Assembly (NCBI RefSeq): GCF_014898055.3
Contig: NW_023602073.1
Coordinates: 24,661,784-24,725,783 of the forward strand
Length of the DNA stretch: 64,000 nucleotides
Origin: Talpa occidentalis
Lineage: Eukaryota > Chordata > Mammalia > Eulipotyphla > Talpidae
Reading direction: 5' to 3'
Made by a program: the position numbers and the translations under genes. The number at the start of each line of letters is the position of its first letter. The first letter of the stretch is position 1. Positions 27,358 through 39,319 of this stretch are shown one piece after another. Under the pieces are notes generated by a model. It made no database searches, was not told the DNA's origin, and saw only the letters and a list, made by a program, of their open reading frames with translations.

Positions 27358-28236
27358 TGTGTGAGTTTTGATGTATACTGAGGTCAGTCTCCAGGAGAAA
27401 GTTTTCCCACATTCTTTATAGCCAAAGAACCTCTTTGTAGTGCACTTCTCTGATTCCTTTTGTGTAAAGAAATACCAGATGTTTCAGAAGGTTTATCACC
27501 TCTTTATACTTTCTCATGCTCAGTAAAAACAGACATTTTAGACAACATTTTGCCACGTGTTATATTCAAAAATATTCTTTCCTAACAGAGCTCTCTGAAG
27601 CTGACTGACATGAAATTTGAAGCTGAGTTTACCTCCACTTTCATTACATTTATGCTGCTTATCTTCAAAATTTTGATGAAGATTCTAAAGTACTAGTTTC
27701 TGATCAATGTTTCCTCCTTTTGATACATGGAGAGGGAGTCTACCCTACTTGAGTTTTATCTTAACCAATGAAAAGTGCCTTATCATAGGTAGCCCACACT
27801 CATTTTATTTCCAGGCAGTCTATCCCATATGAACTCCTCGATGTGTACAGAATATTGTTTCTTTATTGAAGGCTTTCCCTTGTTCAAATAAGTGAAAAGG
27901 GTGCTGAAAAGGTGGTATCATCTGATGACCATGATGCTCAGGATAGCTGACATATTCCCTAATCATATGAAAAACCTCAAGTTTCTTTGTAGCATGCATC
28001 TCATGAAGCTCAGCAGGGATAAACATCTTCTTACATGCAGCAAAATTCTCAGGCATCGATGCTGAAATGTTTCCATTTCTGACATTCAGGTTCAAACTAT
28101 GAATTGAATCCAAATTATTTGTTCTCCCAAAGTTCCTCCATGGTTGATGTTTTGCTGTTGGCAACAACAACTTGCCACAAAAGCCTGTCCTGATTTGGCT
28201 GGTTGGCCTTGATCAGGTAGTCCACAATATGGACAT

Positions 28237-29124
28237 CTAAAAGTAGATAAAAATAACCATCTCTGTGAACAACATCTAAGCCTTTCCTGTGAATGCTAAT
28301 ATAAAGGCAAAAAGTTGCTTTACTACAACACAAAACAAAGCAGAGTAACTGGTTTTGATTTTCTGATTGAAATTTCTACCCCAAACAAATTAGATAACAT
28401 TAAATGAATACATTTCATTTCCTAAGGCCAAAACAGGTTGAAAATCAATCAATAATATGTCTTTCATATTGTATGACATTTTAAATTCTTAGAGAAATAT
28501 TTGGCAAACATATTCAATTAATTCTAGATGAAGATTGTAGCTAGTAGCATTTAATCTACCATTTAGCCTAAATTCCACTGTTTTTATCAGGATAACTCTG
28601 TGACTTAGGTGGTACTTTTTGAACAATAATGCTTTCTAGATGTCATAATTTTCCTGGAAAATCTATTTATCAGATGTAAGTGAGGGACATGTTTCAATTA
28701 CTTCAGCAAGACTATTGCTTTGAAAATAAGGATTCTCCTACTTTTCTTTAGTTTTTACTTCTCCTTAGGTACAGGCCATAGTCATCTGGGTTCTTTTTTC
28801 TTTTCTTTTTTAAAAGCACATCATTATCAAGTGGGGGGCGGGGAAGTGGCCTTATAGGAAATCCTTAAACATTACAATACAGGCTTCTCAGAACCATAAC
28901 AGATACAAAACTCTGGCTCACTCTTTTGTCCAACTTTAACTTCTGCAATCCTGGCCATGTTCATCACCATTAAAAAGCAATTTTTACATCCTTCTGAGAT
29001 CAACACTCCTGATTGTTTCACTCCATTTCTTGGAACATGTGTTTCAATGTGATAATTCATGGCAGGGGAACATTTTATGTAGTATTTTTGTTTTAGCTAT
29101 CTCATACTTACATTTACTTACTTA
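28237..29124. other. Unit C intron with a duplicated segment
   Basis: The part 28750-29080 is paralogous to 51185-51530 in unit D, including TTTTGTCCAAC and CATCCTTCTGAGATCAAC. Both copies have short open frames but not the same one. I cannot identify it. Confidence 0.45.
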
Positions 29125-29397
29125 TTTGTTTATTTATTTTAAAGATTTATTTATTTATATATACAAGCACTGGTGACAGTCAGAAGTGCAGGAGGGTGAG
29201 AGAATTCACCAGAGTCAGAGCGGGGAGCAGAACAGGCAGACTGATGAAGTACACTGCTGAGGGGAGCAGCAGGCTGCAGGAGAGGTCTGTGCGCCATGTG
29301 GGACCCTCGCCTGGCAGCCGGGGATGGAACCGGCACAGCACAGGCTACGGGCAGCTTCGCAACCCAGGGCTCAACCGCTGCACCACCAGGGAGGCCC
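29125..29397 (-). repeat. tRNA-derived SINE
   Basis: Inverted copy, TTTAAAGATTTATTTATTTA left edge, GCACCACCAGGGAGGCCC right edge; flanked by CTCATACTTACATTTA on both sides, a clear target duplication. Confidence 0.92.
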
Positions 29398-30535
29398 TCA
29401 TACTTACATTTAAATTGGAGTCCCAAGTATGTATCTTATTCTTTTGTTTTCTTCCCAGTGATTCCCACAAGAGGAGGTGTAAGTGCAAACTGCAAACTCC
29501 ACTGTCAAGATGTGGGCCCCGCAACCTGAAACTCTTGGTTCCATGGCTTTAGAAACTACAATCTCAGGTTTCCTCTCCTGATCTTCCCTTTCTCTGCTTC
29601 ACAATTTGCTGGGTGCTCCTCAAGTAATAATTTCAAGGAGGGGGGAGGGTCACAAGGCTCATCATTGGAAGATTATTCATATTCTAAATAATGTTCTATT
29701 CAGTCCCCTCTCATTCTATCACATTTGAGTTAATCACCTGTTAAATAAATATACCTTCAACAGATATGTACAACTTCTAACCCAGATAGATTATATAACC
29801 ATATATAATGCATTTCAAAATGCAATTTATCTCAAACTAGAGCTCAACAATGAAGAAAAGACTCCATCTCCATAAGTAAGCCTTCTGAGCACGTACTCTA
29901 ACGTAACAACCTCCATGGTTTTCTCTCATCCTGGCAAAATATTCTCTGTGGTTTTATCTCACTATTTGATACATGTATTTGTTGCATTTTCCTTTCTCAT
30001 AGAATATAACTTCAATAAAGCACAGAATATTTCTTTGATTATTTTATTTCACAAACACAAAATTTACCAGCGTCTAAAACTTCCCGTTAACGTGCTGAAA
30101 GAAATAAATGGCTGAGGAAATACCTGAACAAAAACGGTCTGTGAGAATACAGTAATAATGAGAATATGGAAAATGTGCCTAATGCAGAAAAAGTTAGAGA
30201 ATAGTCAGGAATGAGATACTGGATAGATCTACAAAAATTAACACCATTAAAAAAGTAGGGGAAGATTGACAAGAGAGTAATAATCAAAACTGAATGATGA
30301 ACCCATCTGATACACGCAGACATATTGTGCAAGGTTTGGGTATTGGGATAAGTAGCTCCATGTGGCCATGTCTGCCTGTCTCAGGTCCTCCCAGCCTCCC
30401 TGCAAGGAATATACTGACTGACCTGAGAAGTGCGGCTTTGGGGGTTCTTCTATGGTCGTTGGCTCTGCTCCCTGCTCAAAGCTGATGCTCACCTCAACAT
30501 TATTAACACAATGTACTTAAACAAAAAACAATTTT
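29398..30535. other. Unit C intron, no exon identified
   Basis: 29430-29960 matches 51570-52110 in unit D. The stretch 30290-30490 has a minus-strand open frame that I do not recognise and for which no splice sites stand out. Confidence 0.45.
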
Positions 30536-30805
30536 GGGGCCTTCCTGGTGGGGCAAGGGGTTAAGCACAGCACTAGGAGGCTATCCGCAGCTTCTGCAGC
30601 AGGAGCTCAATCCCTGGTCAGCCAGGAAGCTACCCACATGGAGCAACAGACCTCTCCTGTCTCGCCCACTGTTCCCCTCAGCAGCGTATTTCAGTCTGTC
30701 TGCCTGTTCTGTTTCCCACTCTGTCTCTGGTGAATCCTCTCACCCTCCTGCGCATCTGGCCTGTACCCCGGTTGTTGTAAAAATAAATAAATGTTAAAAA
30801 AAGAA
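30536..30805 (+). repeat. tRNA-derived SINE
   Basis: GGGGCCTTCCTGGTGGGGCAAG head, GTAAAAATAAATAAATGTTAA tail. Confidence 0.85.
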
Positions 30806-31102
30806 AAGAAATACATAAACGGAACATCATGGCCAAAAGGAATGAGCTCCTCTATGAGAGGAAGTCTGGATTTTGAAAGATCAACAAAATTGACAAACCC
30901 TTAGTTCAATTCATTAATCAGGAAAGGCCTAGGACTCAAGTGTCAAAGAGGAGACGGCCCCAAGGGACAGCAAGACAAAAATTCCAAGACAAAATAGGAT
31001 CATGTCTGCAGCCACTGAAACAGAGATTCTCATACATTTAGGATGCTTTCCTGTTGACCACCGCATCTCTCAGCTGTCTTCCACTGGATTCATTCCACAT
31101 AC

Positions 31103-31198
31103 CTGGGAGGATGATGGGATTTGCACTTCTCTTCACATCCCTGGGCTCCATCTTTTGCTCCAACAAGGTGACCAGGTCGGGCTTAGACACCGCAAGAC
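31103..31198 (-). pseudogene. KRAB-B exon (unit C)
   Basis: Paralogue of the unit B KRAB-B exon with the same 96-bp length, an ATAAACAG acceptor and a GTATGT donor. It is itself open, but belongs to a unit whose KRAB-A and finger exons are disabled. Confidence 0.85.
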
Positions 31199-31678
31199 CT
31201 GTTTATTAGGACAGGTGATATGAGATGACCTGGAGATTCTCAATTCCCAATACAGTATTGTGCTTAGTAGAGAGGAGAGTATACAAGGTTCTAGAAAAGG
31301 ATCGCTGCAAATACTTTTTCTGACAGCACCTTTACCAGAAATCATTTAAATTTTCATATCCTGAAAACCATTTCTAGACCTCTGAGTCCTAGGAATGTGG
31401 TAGAAGCTGGTATTTTAGCTTGTAGCAATAATGCTTAAAACACTGATTCTTGAATGAGCACTAATAGAGAGCGCAGGTTGCAGATCACCCTAAGAAAGGA
31501 GAAGTTTAAGCCATGATGAAACATCATAAGACTTTCTTTCCAACAAAGCCACACTGTTTTTCTTTAAAGTAGGGCTCTAAAAGTATCGTACAAATCTGGA
31601 CATCCTTGGAGCACATCCACACATGGCACAGGAAATGCTGAGGGCAGATGAGAAAATCTGGAGGGCTATTCTCCTCAC

Positions 31679-31805
31679 CCAAGGACACCAGGTTCTTGTA
31701 GGTCTCTAGCAACATGTCCTGCTACAATTTCCACTGCGCCTGGTCCAGGCAGTCCTGCTCCTCCTGGGAGAATTCTATGGCCACATCTCTAAAGATCAAG
31801 GGTTC
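31679..31805 (-). pseudogene. KRAB-A exon with stop (unit C)
   Basis: 127-bp paralogue of the unit B KRAB-A exon with intact acceptor and donor. In the KLYRDVMLE part the tyrosine codon is TAG, an in-frame stop, and the next residues are also changed. It shares the EEQ variant with unit B, so that change arose before the duplication. Confidence 0.9.
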
Positions 31806-31876
31806 CTGAAATCAAAATATACAGTTACCACATGGCACCAGCAGAGCTCTAAATAGAACACGAGGTGAAAAGAGAG

Positions 31877-32150
31877 TTTTGAGGGGGCCCATAGTGGCAC
31901 AAGGGGTTCAGTCTCAGCACTATGAAGCTATGACAACCTCTGAAGGATGAGTTTGATCCCTGGCCAGGGAACTGACTCATATGATGCAGCAGACTTCTCC
32001 TGTCTCCCCACTGCTCTCCTCAGCAGTGTATTTCAGTCAATCTGCCTTTTCTGGTCCTCACTCTGTCTCTGGTGAATCCTCTCAACCCCCACACCTCTAG
32101 CCTGTACCCCAGTTCTTGTATGCATACATAAATAAATTTTTAAAAAAAAA
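31877..32150 (+). repeat. tRNA-derived SINE
   Basis: Same insertion as 17138-17427 in unit B. Confidence 0.85.
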
Positions 32151-32154
32151 CTCC

Positions 32155-32750
32155 ATACAGAAAACTAATTTCAAATGGATTAATTATTTGGACATAAGAG
32201 CCCAAAGCATGCAGTACTGAAAGCAAATAAGGGGTACACTACAGGACAGCTGCTATGAAATGTATTAGGGAACACCATCCCAATACCAAAGGAACCAAAA
32301 GCAAGTTTCACAAGTGGGACAACACCAAACCTAAAAGCTTTTGGAACTCAAAAGAAAGCAGCGCAGGAACAGAATAGAAAAAATATTTGCATGCAACACA
32401 TCTGACAAAGGGCTCATTCCAAAATATATAATGCCCTCACCTAATCCAAGAAAGCAACCAATGACTCAATTAAAAATGGGCAAAAGAACTAAACAAACAC
32501 TTCGCTAAAGAGGAAATTCTGAGGTCCAACAGACATAGGAATGTTCACCTTAATTTACTGAAAGAGAAATGTAAATTAAAACCACACTGAAATGCCACCT
32601 CACCCCTTCAGAATGGCCCAAATAAAAAAGAATGGAATTAACAACCCTGGAGAGGGTGCAGAGAAAAAGGAGCTCTCACCCACGGGTTGGTGGCCATAAT
32701 TGGTACAATGCCTGCAGATAATGGGGCAGAGATTTCTTAAAGAAATAAAA
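32155..32750 (+). mobile_element. Old L1 ORF2 fragment
   Basis: Longer version of the L1 piece at 20560 in unit B, with stop codons throughout; the CTCACCCACGGGTTGGTGGCC part corresponds to 20830-20850. Confidence 0.75.
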
Positions 32751-32753
32751 ATG

Positions 32754-33048
32754 GGGGCCTCCCCTGGTAGCACAGGTGGTTGAGCGCAGTGCTGTGAAGC
32801 TGTCCGCAGCCTCTGCAGTGCTGGTTCAATCCCGGCTGGCTGGGCGAGGGTCCCACATGGTGTGCAGACCTCTCCTGCCACCCGCTGCTCCCCCTCAGCA
32901 GTGTATTTTGTCAGTCTGCCAGTTCTGTTCCCCCGCTCTGGCTCTGGTGAATCCTCTCACCCTCCTGTGCATCTGGCCTGTGCCCTGGTTCTTGTATAAA
33001 GTAAATGAAAAAATCTTTAAAAAAGAAAGAAAGAAAGAAAGAAAGAAA
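32754..33048 (+). repeat. tRNA-derived SINE with GAAA tail
   Basis: Full-length copy ending in a (GAAA)n microsatellite at about 33022-33048. Inserted in the L1 fragment after the B/C duplication; unit B has only an A-run there. Confidence 0.9.
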
Positions 33049-33193
33049 AATGGAAATTCCATATTTCAGCAATACCTCTCTAAGTTATTTATCCAAATGT
33101 GAAACCTCATTACCAAAGTATTTATCTACACCTAAGAGCAGAGCAGCACTGTTCCCAACTACCAAGCCAGGCTAAAGAAAACAAATCACTCAC

Positions 33194-33420
33194 CAGAGAT
33201 TTATTCATTGTCTGCTGCTCTCACAAATGCCTAAGGACTCTGGAAGTGGAGCTGGGAGAGGTGAAAAGAGTCCACAGGAGAGGCCTGAGGCAGCTTGCAC
33301 CTGCATCCTGGAGTCTGCTGTCCAGAGTGCTCTCCACACTGCCTGGGAGATCAGAGAGTCACGGCATGTGACAGCCGTTCACACTTTGAGAAGGGGCAGG
33401 AAAGGATCCACAAGTCCATT
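33194..33420 (-). pseudogene. KZFP start exon (unit C)
   Basis: Paralogue of the unit B start exon: ATG at 33208 followed by AATAAATCTCTG and a GTGAGTG donor. Apparently intact, but the unit is dead further downstream. Confidence 0.7.
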
Positions 33421-33686
33421 ACTAATAGTATTTGGGTTGACAATTTACCGTAAGTTAATAAAAACTGATACTTCCTAAGATTGACTAGTAATTCATGTGA
33501 AGAACTAAACAAAAGTTTCAAAGATGATTAATTATTTAAAAAAATTGGACGCAGTTTCAAAGGAAAGGATGCAACTAATGTACTTTTCTGGTAGGACACT
33601 CCCAGAAATGGTTCAGTGAGCCCTGCTTCCCTGGGTTAGTTTCCTTATACACCCCCTTTGGCAATGACTTGGATTTGTCCTGGGAT

Positions 33687-35193
33687 TGTTAGGAGGAAAT
33701 GCTGGAGACAAGCTCCAGCTAGAAGTCGTGTCAGGGATCTCAGAAAGGAGAGGACGGAGTTGGTGACGTTTTTTCGGAGGGCTGAGGGGAAGTGGAGCCA
33801 GGTAGAAGTGAGGTAGACACAGACACTCTCACTGGTGCAAGTATCTCCTGCTGAGGGTCTCAGCAGGTCTTTATTTATACCTTAAGGCGAGGTGGGATTA
33901 CATCAGCTTAAGCACTGAAGCAGAGCAAAGACAATCAATACATATTTTCTCATGACCATGTAAAGACTCCCTTGGCCTTACACCTGTAGGCCATTTTTTT
34001 GGTAACCTAATTAGTGTCCTAGGTACAGTTCATTTACTAGCATGATCAGTCATACAAGACAGCACAACATTTGGCAACAATTAAACTTTCCCAGTTACAA
34101 AAGTGGGTGTAAAATTCCAATTCTATATTCATTTACTAAAATCAATCTATCTCCTAGCACTCAATTAACTTGGTTAATATATTAATTACTTCAAAGTGGT
34201 CTAAAACAACTCATCAAATCTATGTAAGTTCTACTAAAGTCTTAACTAGAAATTCCTAACCTCCACGCGGCCTGCGAACTATTGACCTCTTGCATACACC
34301 AGGAAATGTTGCTGCCAACAGGTACCCCCCAGGTTAGCCTATGGTTTCCAAGTACAGCCTGGTTCAGGGCAGCTTGTTCTCCATAGTTCTCAGGGCCGAA
34401 AACATTTCTTTCCTAACTATACCTTTAACAATATTTACATTTTTTTTGTGATAGTTCATGCGTAAGAACAATAAGCCAATTGTCACCTGGGTCCGAATTA
34501 GGTTTTCACAGGCCAATTAATAACTAACTTACTTCAGCATTAATCAAGAACAAAGAGGAGAGCTTTAGCAGGTGTTGCCATGGAGACTCACTAGTTCAGA
34601 TCTTCTTTGGGAAGTACAAGAACTCCTCTTTCTGGGAAGTACAACTTTCCCTCTTCGGGGGAGCACAGACTCCCTTCTTCTCAGGAGTCTCCCCCAATGC
34701 CCGGACCATGTCAAGAGACAGCATGGGAGGTGCAGCCTGCCGCAGGGAAAGGATGTCCTGAGCACACTCCATACAGGCTTTGTGGACTCCACCCCCACTC
34801 CAGACCAAAGACATCAGGACACTGAAAATGACAAATCCCACCATCACCAAAAGGAGGGTTGCTGGGACCTGAGGGCGGAGTTAAGCTGTTAGGGTTGGTA
34901 TAAAACCAGACATGGGCCTTGGGTCTGGGCCTTGGGTCGCTCTCTTGGCTTCACATGGCTCTTGGCTCTCCGCTAGCTTTCAATTGGGATTCCAGGTTGG
35001 GGATGGGTATGAGGCATCTAAGAATGTAGCTCCCTCTTTTCTCCCTGAGTTGCATTTCCCCTTCCCTTATAAATAAACCTTTTATTAACCTCTTGTGTTT
35101 GCCTGCAGTTGAGTATTAATAAGCCCCTTTTAAGCGCAGGGGTGAGGACCCACAGTCAGGCAACCCGTTTTATATCAGTGTCGCCCTGTAACA
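33687..35193 (+). repeat. LTR family X, solo, split by another LTR
   Basis: Starts TGTTAGGAGGAAA and ends CCCTGTAACA, flanked by the 4-bp duplication GGAT (33683-33686 and 35194-35197). Unit A's uninterrupted sequence (about 6148) shows the empty site. Plus strand, with GGTATAAAACC near 34898 as TATA and AATAAA near 35071. Without its nested insertion it is about 460 bases, like the other X copies. Confidence 0.85.
33700..34744 (-). repeat. Class II-like LTR nested in LTR X
   Basis: Inverted LTR, TGCTGGAGAC at the left and GCCTGCCGCA at the right. It is flanked by AGGAAA (33694-33699) and GGGAAA (34745-34750), a 6-bp duplication with one change. On the minus strand AATAAA and GAGACCCTCAGCAGG match the 18458 and 48347 copies. 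Short open frames inside have no known function. Confidence 0.75.
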
Positions 35194-35197
35194 GGAT

Positions 35198-36160
35198 GTT
35201 TGGCTAAAAAGAATCACTGGGCTGCGCATAGAATGAAATGGTCTTTTCTAGAACTCCTTGCCGTCTGGGACACAGTACTCCTGGGAAGACACCCAGCGTT
35301 AGCTGGTCAGGGGACATGGATGAGCGACAGTCATACAAATCCACCGAAAATGCAGTGAAATTCCTACCCAGCCGGCCTCAGTCAGGACAACCACAGCCTC
35401 CTGTGTCATCCCGTCACACCGGGTAAGTAACGGGAAAAGCCCAAAATGCAGACCCATCAATTCAAGAAATAAAACTGCGGGCGTGTTTGCTGAAAGGCAG
35501 TAAACTTGGGTGGATCTTTACAGAGAAAAAGTTCAACAAACCCCGTAAAACCACACTCAGGCTTTCTAACAATTCACGGGAGCGGGAAATTCTAAAATTC
35601 CACCAACAATCAACAGAACGTCACAATCGCACCAGAACAACTGAAAATACGCAGAGGTGTCACCTGGAGGGGACTCCCCAGTGACCAGGGCGGGGTCCCC
35701 GCAACCCACGCCCAAGCCTCCCCTGCCGGGCGGCCCCTCCCGCGCGCCTGTTCCAGGGCCCCGGGGCTCCCCCCCTCCCCCGCCTCAGGCCTCACCCACG
35801 CGCCTCTACCGTGTCCGCAGCCCCCGGGCTCCCCCTTCTCCCCACACCCGTACTCAGGTCCTCAGATTCACCACAAACCCAGCCTTCAGACACAAAGTCC
35901 GCTCACAACTCGAGGGGAGAAGCACCACCTCCGGGAAAGAAGGCGAGGACCAGGCTCCGCACCAGCGCAGACCAGCTTCGAGGCCCCTAAGCAAGCCCGA
36001 GGCGGGAGCCGAGGCGGGAGCCGCGTGTCCTCGAGACTACGTTCCCCACAATCCTGTGCGCTGCCCTCGGGAACGTCCGGGGGCGCGACTTCCCCTCCTG
36101 GGGCTCAAGGGGATAATGGGTGGCAGGGACCGGTGGGCGCAGTCCAGGAACTGAGTGAGG
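35198..36160 (-). promoter_or_regulatory. CpG-rich promoter, unit C
   Basis: The CpG part is about 35640-36130, closely matching 22440-22960 in unit B, with the ZNF143/Staf-like site at 36035-36060 (GACTACGTTCCCCACAATCC). Left of it is duplicated non-coding flank. May still be an active promoter of a non-coding transcript. Confidence 0.6.
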
Positions 36161-36840
36161 TTGGCAAGGAAAAGAAAGGAGTTCGTTTTGATCCCAGAGA
36201 AGTGGGTTCCTCTTACTCTGCCCTCCCCCTGAGCTTGGGGAGCATCCCCAGGAGGGTGTTACCGGCGGCGCACTCCCTGGAAGGCACCTTGAATAAACTC
36301 CATGTAAAGGCGTTTTTCGTGTCTGCTTTGCCTTTCTGGGCGACAGTGAGAGACCAGGTTTGGTGGCTCCCAGCAGGGACTCTGTACCCTCAGACCCTAT
36401 TCTCTCTGTGCACCGCATGCTTGCCCAGAGCTGCTGGAGGCCGCCTGGTTGAGCCAGGGCACCTCGGCCTATTTCTTAAAGCTCTGAGTCTGAGCTGCTC
36501 CCAGTCTCATTCTCACTAAATGGGCTTTTCAGGTCATTATCCATCCTGCCAGACCCATTTTAAGAGTTGCTGCCTCCTAACCAAAAACTAGGCAATGGCT
36601 GCCTGACCACTACCATCACTCCCTGCCTGTGACAAGCATGCGGCCCAGACACAAACAGATGCATACTCTGCGCTCCCATATGCCCATAATATGAACACAT
36701 ACATACACACACTCTTCCCACACATTCTGTCATTCCTAATAATGTCTCCTAATATATTTACATGTGGCATTCAATATGTATCACAGCCATGACAATGTTT
36801 TACAGGCCATGAAAAAATATTCAAAGAAATAGGATACAAT
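36161..36840. other. C/D unit junction, unit D flank
   Basis: Duplicated flank matching 23400-24050 and 1-470. No gene seen. Confidence 0.6.
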
Positions 36841-36906
36841 TTTAAAGATTTATTTATGTATACAAGAACTGGGGTACAGGCCAGAGGTGCAGGGGTTGAG
36901 AGGATT
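36841..36906 (-). repeat. SINE, left half (split by LTR X)
   Basis: Inverted SINE start TTTTAAAGATTTATTTATGT up to GAGAGGATT. It continues at 45204 with CTTCACCAGAGACAGAG, so LTR X landed inside it. Confidence 0.85.
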
Positions 36907-37052
36907 TGTTAGGGGGAAAGGATGTCCTAAAGCTAATTCCATACAGGCTTTGTGGACTCCACCTCCACCCCAGGCCAAAGCCAAAGACCTGGGAACTCCA
37001 AATCCCATCACCACCAAAGGGAAGGTGGCTGGGACCTGAGGGTGGGGTTAAG
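36907..37052 (+). repeat. LTR family X, left part (split by provirus)
   Basis: Starts TGTTAGGGGGAAAGG and is broken at GGGGTTAAG by the minus-strand provirus; resumes at 44876 with TTAAGCAGTC. Flanks GATT/GCTT are the 4-bp target duplication of the X insertion, with one change. Confidence 0.9.
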
Positions 37053-37515
37053 TGTTGTGCCCAAGATCTGCAGACTCGGCGAGCATAGCCTCCAAGAATC
37101 CAAAGACAGCTGATGTAAATGCAAAAGGGAGTTTATTACGGGCTCGAGACCGGCCCCCGACACCCGCCAATGCAACAGCAGAGGTCGAGAGCCCCGAACA
37201 GAGGAAGCAGGGGTATCTTATAGGGTCGCGAGTGGCGCGGACTTTGAAAGAAGCTGGCAATTACTCACTGGCTACTACAAAGGCATTTTGGTGCGCGCGG
37301 TTACAGTTTCAAACTGATTGGACTGTTAGAGATGCTGTCCCATTTATGGACAGGACTGCCCTCATTGGCGGCTGGGGTGGTCTGCTTTTTCGTCACCAAG
37401 TGGAGTGAGGGTTGTGACTGCTGAAACTATCTCCGGAATGCTGCTGGACAAGGAATAACATATTAAGGTGGAGGATATACAAAATGGCGAAACCTCGGCT
37501 AAGCTTGGTTCCACA
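37053..37515 (-). repeat. 3' LTR of the minus-strand provirus
   Basis: 463-bp LTR, TGTTGTGCCC to GGTTCCACA on the plus strand (TGTGGAACC to GGGCACAACA in its own sense). It differs from the partner LTR at 44416 by only about five substitutions and three small indels. Preceded in its own sense by a polypurine tract. Confidence 0.95.
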
Positions 37516-37546
37516 TTCCCCCATTTTTTTTTTTTTTTTGAAAAAC
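37516..37546 (-). promoter_or_regulatory. Polypurine tract
   Basis: Minus strand reads an A-run, then ATGGGGGAA directly before the LTR's TGTGG. This is the gammaretroviral arrangement of G-run plus AA before the LTR, used to prime plus-strand DNA synthesis. Confidence 0.85.
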
Positions 37547-38645
37547 GGCTAGTCAGCTAAGAAAACAACAGCTACCAAGCCTTTTATCCGTTAGTCAGTC
37601 TCAGAATTATGGTTAAGTTCAGCCACATAATGTGTTCACAGGTTTATAGGTACAGGAAAATTTAAAATTGCCATTTTTATACAAAACATTGACATTTTCT
37701 GGGTCATCTCAGACCACGACCTCTGAAAATCAGACGCTAAACCATCTATCTAGTCAGGAAGAGGTATTATCTTCAGTTACAAATGAGAATTACGAATTAC
37801 TCTGCTCAAACAAGGGATTTCTCTTTAGTTAGCCAGTCACAGAGCTATTCATTTGGTCACTAAATATCAGCTATTGAATAAAACAGGCTGCCACCCACCA
37901 GTTTTAATACTAACCCCTTCTCATTTTCTCCTTGCATAAATGAGTCTGCTGCTCCAATTAAAACACTCTCTGTTATCACTTGAAGGAAATCAAGGCCCAC
38001 GTTAATACATTCCCTTAGTTGTTTTTATCTCTGAAGCCTTCCTAAACTCTTCAGAGGTCCCCTCCTGCACTGTCCCTGAAACTGCCTAATTACCCTAACT
38101 TGCCCTATGTCTCATTCCTCCCCTTCTGCGAATGGAGCCCCTAACTGTAGTCAGGGAAAGGGGCGTCGTTCTGATCAGTAACTGCTTCCTGCTGAAAGTG
38201 GGCGATGAGGGAAAACAGTCAGGGCTCCACCGCAGGGCGATGATCTAAGGGACCTCGAAAGGACAGTGGAGGCTTCATAGTTCGATGGTCTCCAGGCGAG
38301 AAATGACCTCGATGAAGGCATTGAGGATGTATGGCCCAAGCAAGAGAAAAACAAAAACAAAAGATTTCAGTTCAAGAGTAAGGAGGTCACAATTTTTTTT
38401 TTTTAAACTTTAGCCATTAACAGGTCTAGGGCTTTAGGGTTTTATACATACTTAATTTTACTGCAGTTATTAAAATGTGGCCCTCTAAATGTTAGTACAT
38501 AAAATGTTAAGTTTAAACATAATAAGGTAATTCTCCAAGACGAAGACTCAGGACATAAAAACTTTGATTATTATTGCACCTATTTTTACAGAAAAATGGA
38601 AATTTTACATGATAATTTTTTTTTAAATGAGGTTAATTCAGATTT
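37547..38645 (-). other. Provirus interior, no gene seen
   Basis: AT-rich sequence inside the non-autonomous provirus with no ORF of note and no match I recognise to env, although env would be expected next to the 3' LTR. Confidence 0.6.
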
Positions 38646-38898
38646 TTAAAATTTATTCATTTATATAAGCACTGGGTACAGTCAGAAGCGTGGGAGGGTG
38701 AGAGAATTCACCAGAGCCAGAGCGGGGAACAGAACAGGCAGACTGACAAAATACACTGCTGAGGGGAGCAGCGGGCGGCAGGAGAGGTCTGCGCACCATG
38801 TGGGACCCTCACCGCTGGCCGGGGATCGAACCGGCACTGCAGAGGCTGCGGGCAACTTCGCAGCCCAGCGCTCAACCGCTGAGCCACCAGGGGAGGCC
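38646..38898 (-). repeat. tRNA-derived SINE in provirus
   Basis: Inverted SINE from AAAATTTATTCATTTATATA to GCCACCAGGGGAGGCCC, flanked by ACATGATAATTTTTTT on both sides, a clear target duplication. Confidence 0.92.
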
Positions 38899-39319
38899 CA
38901 TACATGATAATTTTTTTAAATGTGAACAGACAAGTTGCAAAATCACAGACTCACCGGTACCAATCAAAATCTGCAATGAACAGTTCCTTTGAACTGATGC
39001 TCAACATCAGTGCACAACGAGACCTGGCCAACCATGATCATGCAAACAAAAATTCTTCACAATTATATATTTATGTTTTATAAAACGGTCTTAAAGATAT
39101 ACTTTCATAAACATTTTTGGTGCAACTTTGTCAATGACAAAGAAACACAAAGCTATTTTTTTTTTTTATTTAACCACTGAGAATGTGCAAACAAGTAGCC
39201 TCGTAGCGAGCAAGGTAGCAGTGCTGTAAAATGTCTTGGCTCAGTCTGGCCATCTTTACTAGTGAGGGGGACAATCGACCAGTAGGTCAATCCAAAGAAT
39301 TGGAGTAAGGTAGAGCAAG
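38899..39319 (-). other. Provirus interior, no gene seen
   Basis: AT-rich, unclassified interior of the non-autonomous provirus. Confidence 0.5.

Larger units (their letters stand above)
26390..28236 (-). pseudogene. KZFP finger exon, broken (unit C)
   Basis: Remnant of the last exon of a KRAB-ZNF gene. An acceptor (minus-strand TCTACTTTTAG) stands just above 28236. A linker region typical of KZFPs follows (28170-27820, with an NQDRLLWQVVV segment upstream). The finger region carries stops and frameshifts; recognisable pieces include RNHTGEKL and YECLKCKKTFYR around 27060-26790. Two SINEs (27076-27357 and 26469-26772) split it. Only about four finger units can be traced. With the stop in the KRAB-A exon at 31679 the unit is a pseudogene. 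Confidence 0.85.

Noticed and set aside
34565..34892. Overlapping 70-106 codon frames on both strands
   Set aside because: They lie in the class II-like LTR and adjoining LTR X; no gag-pol-env or host similarity.
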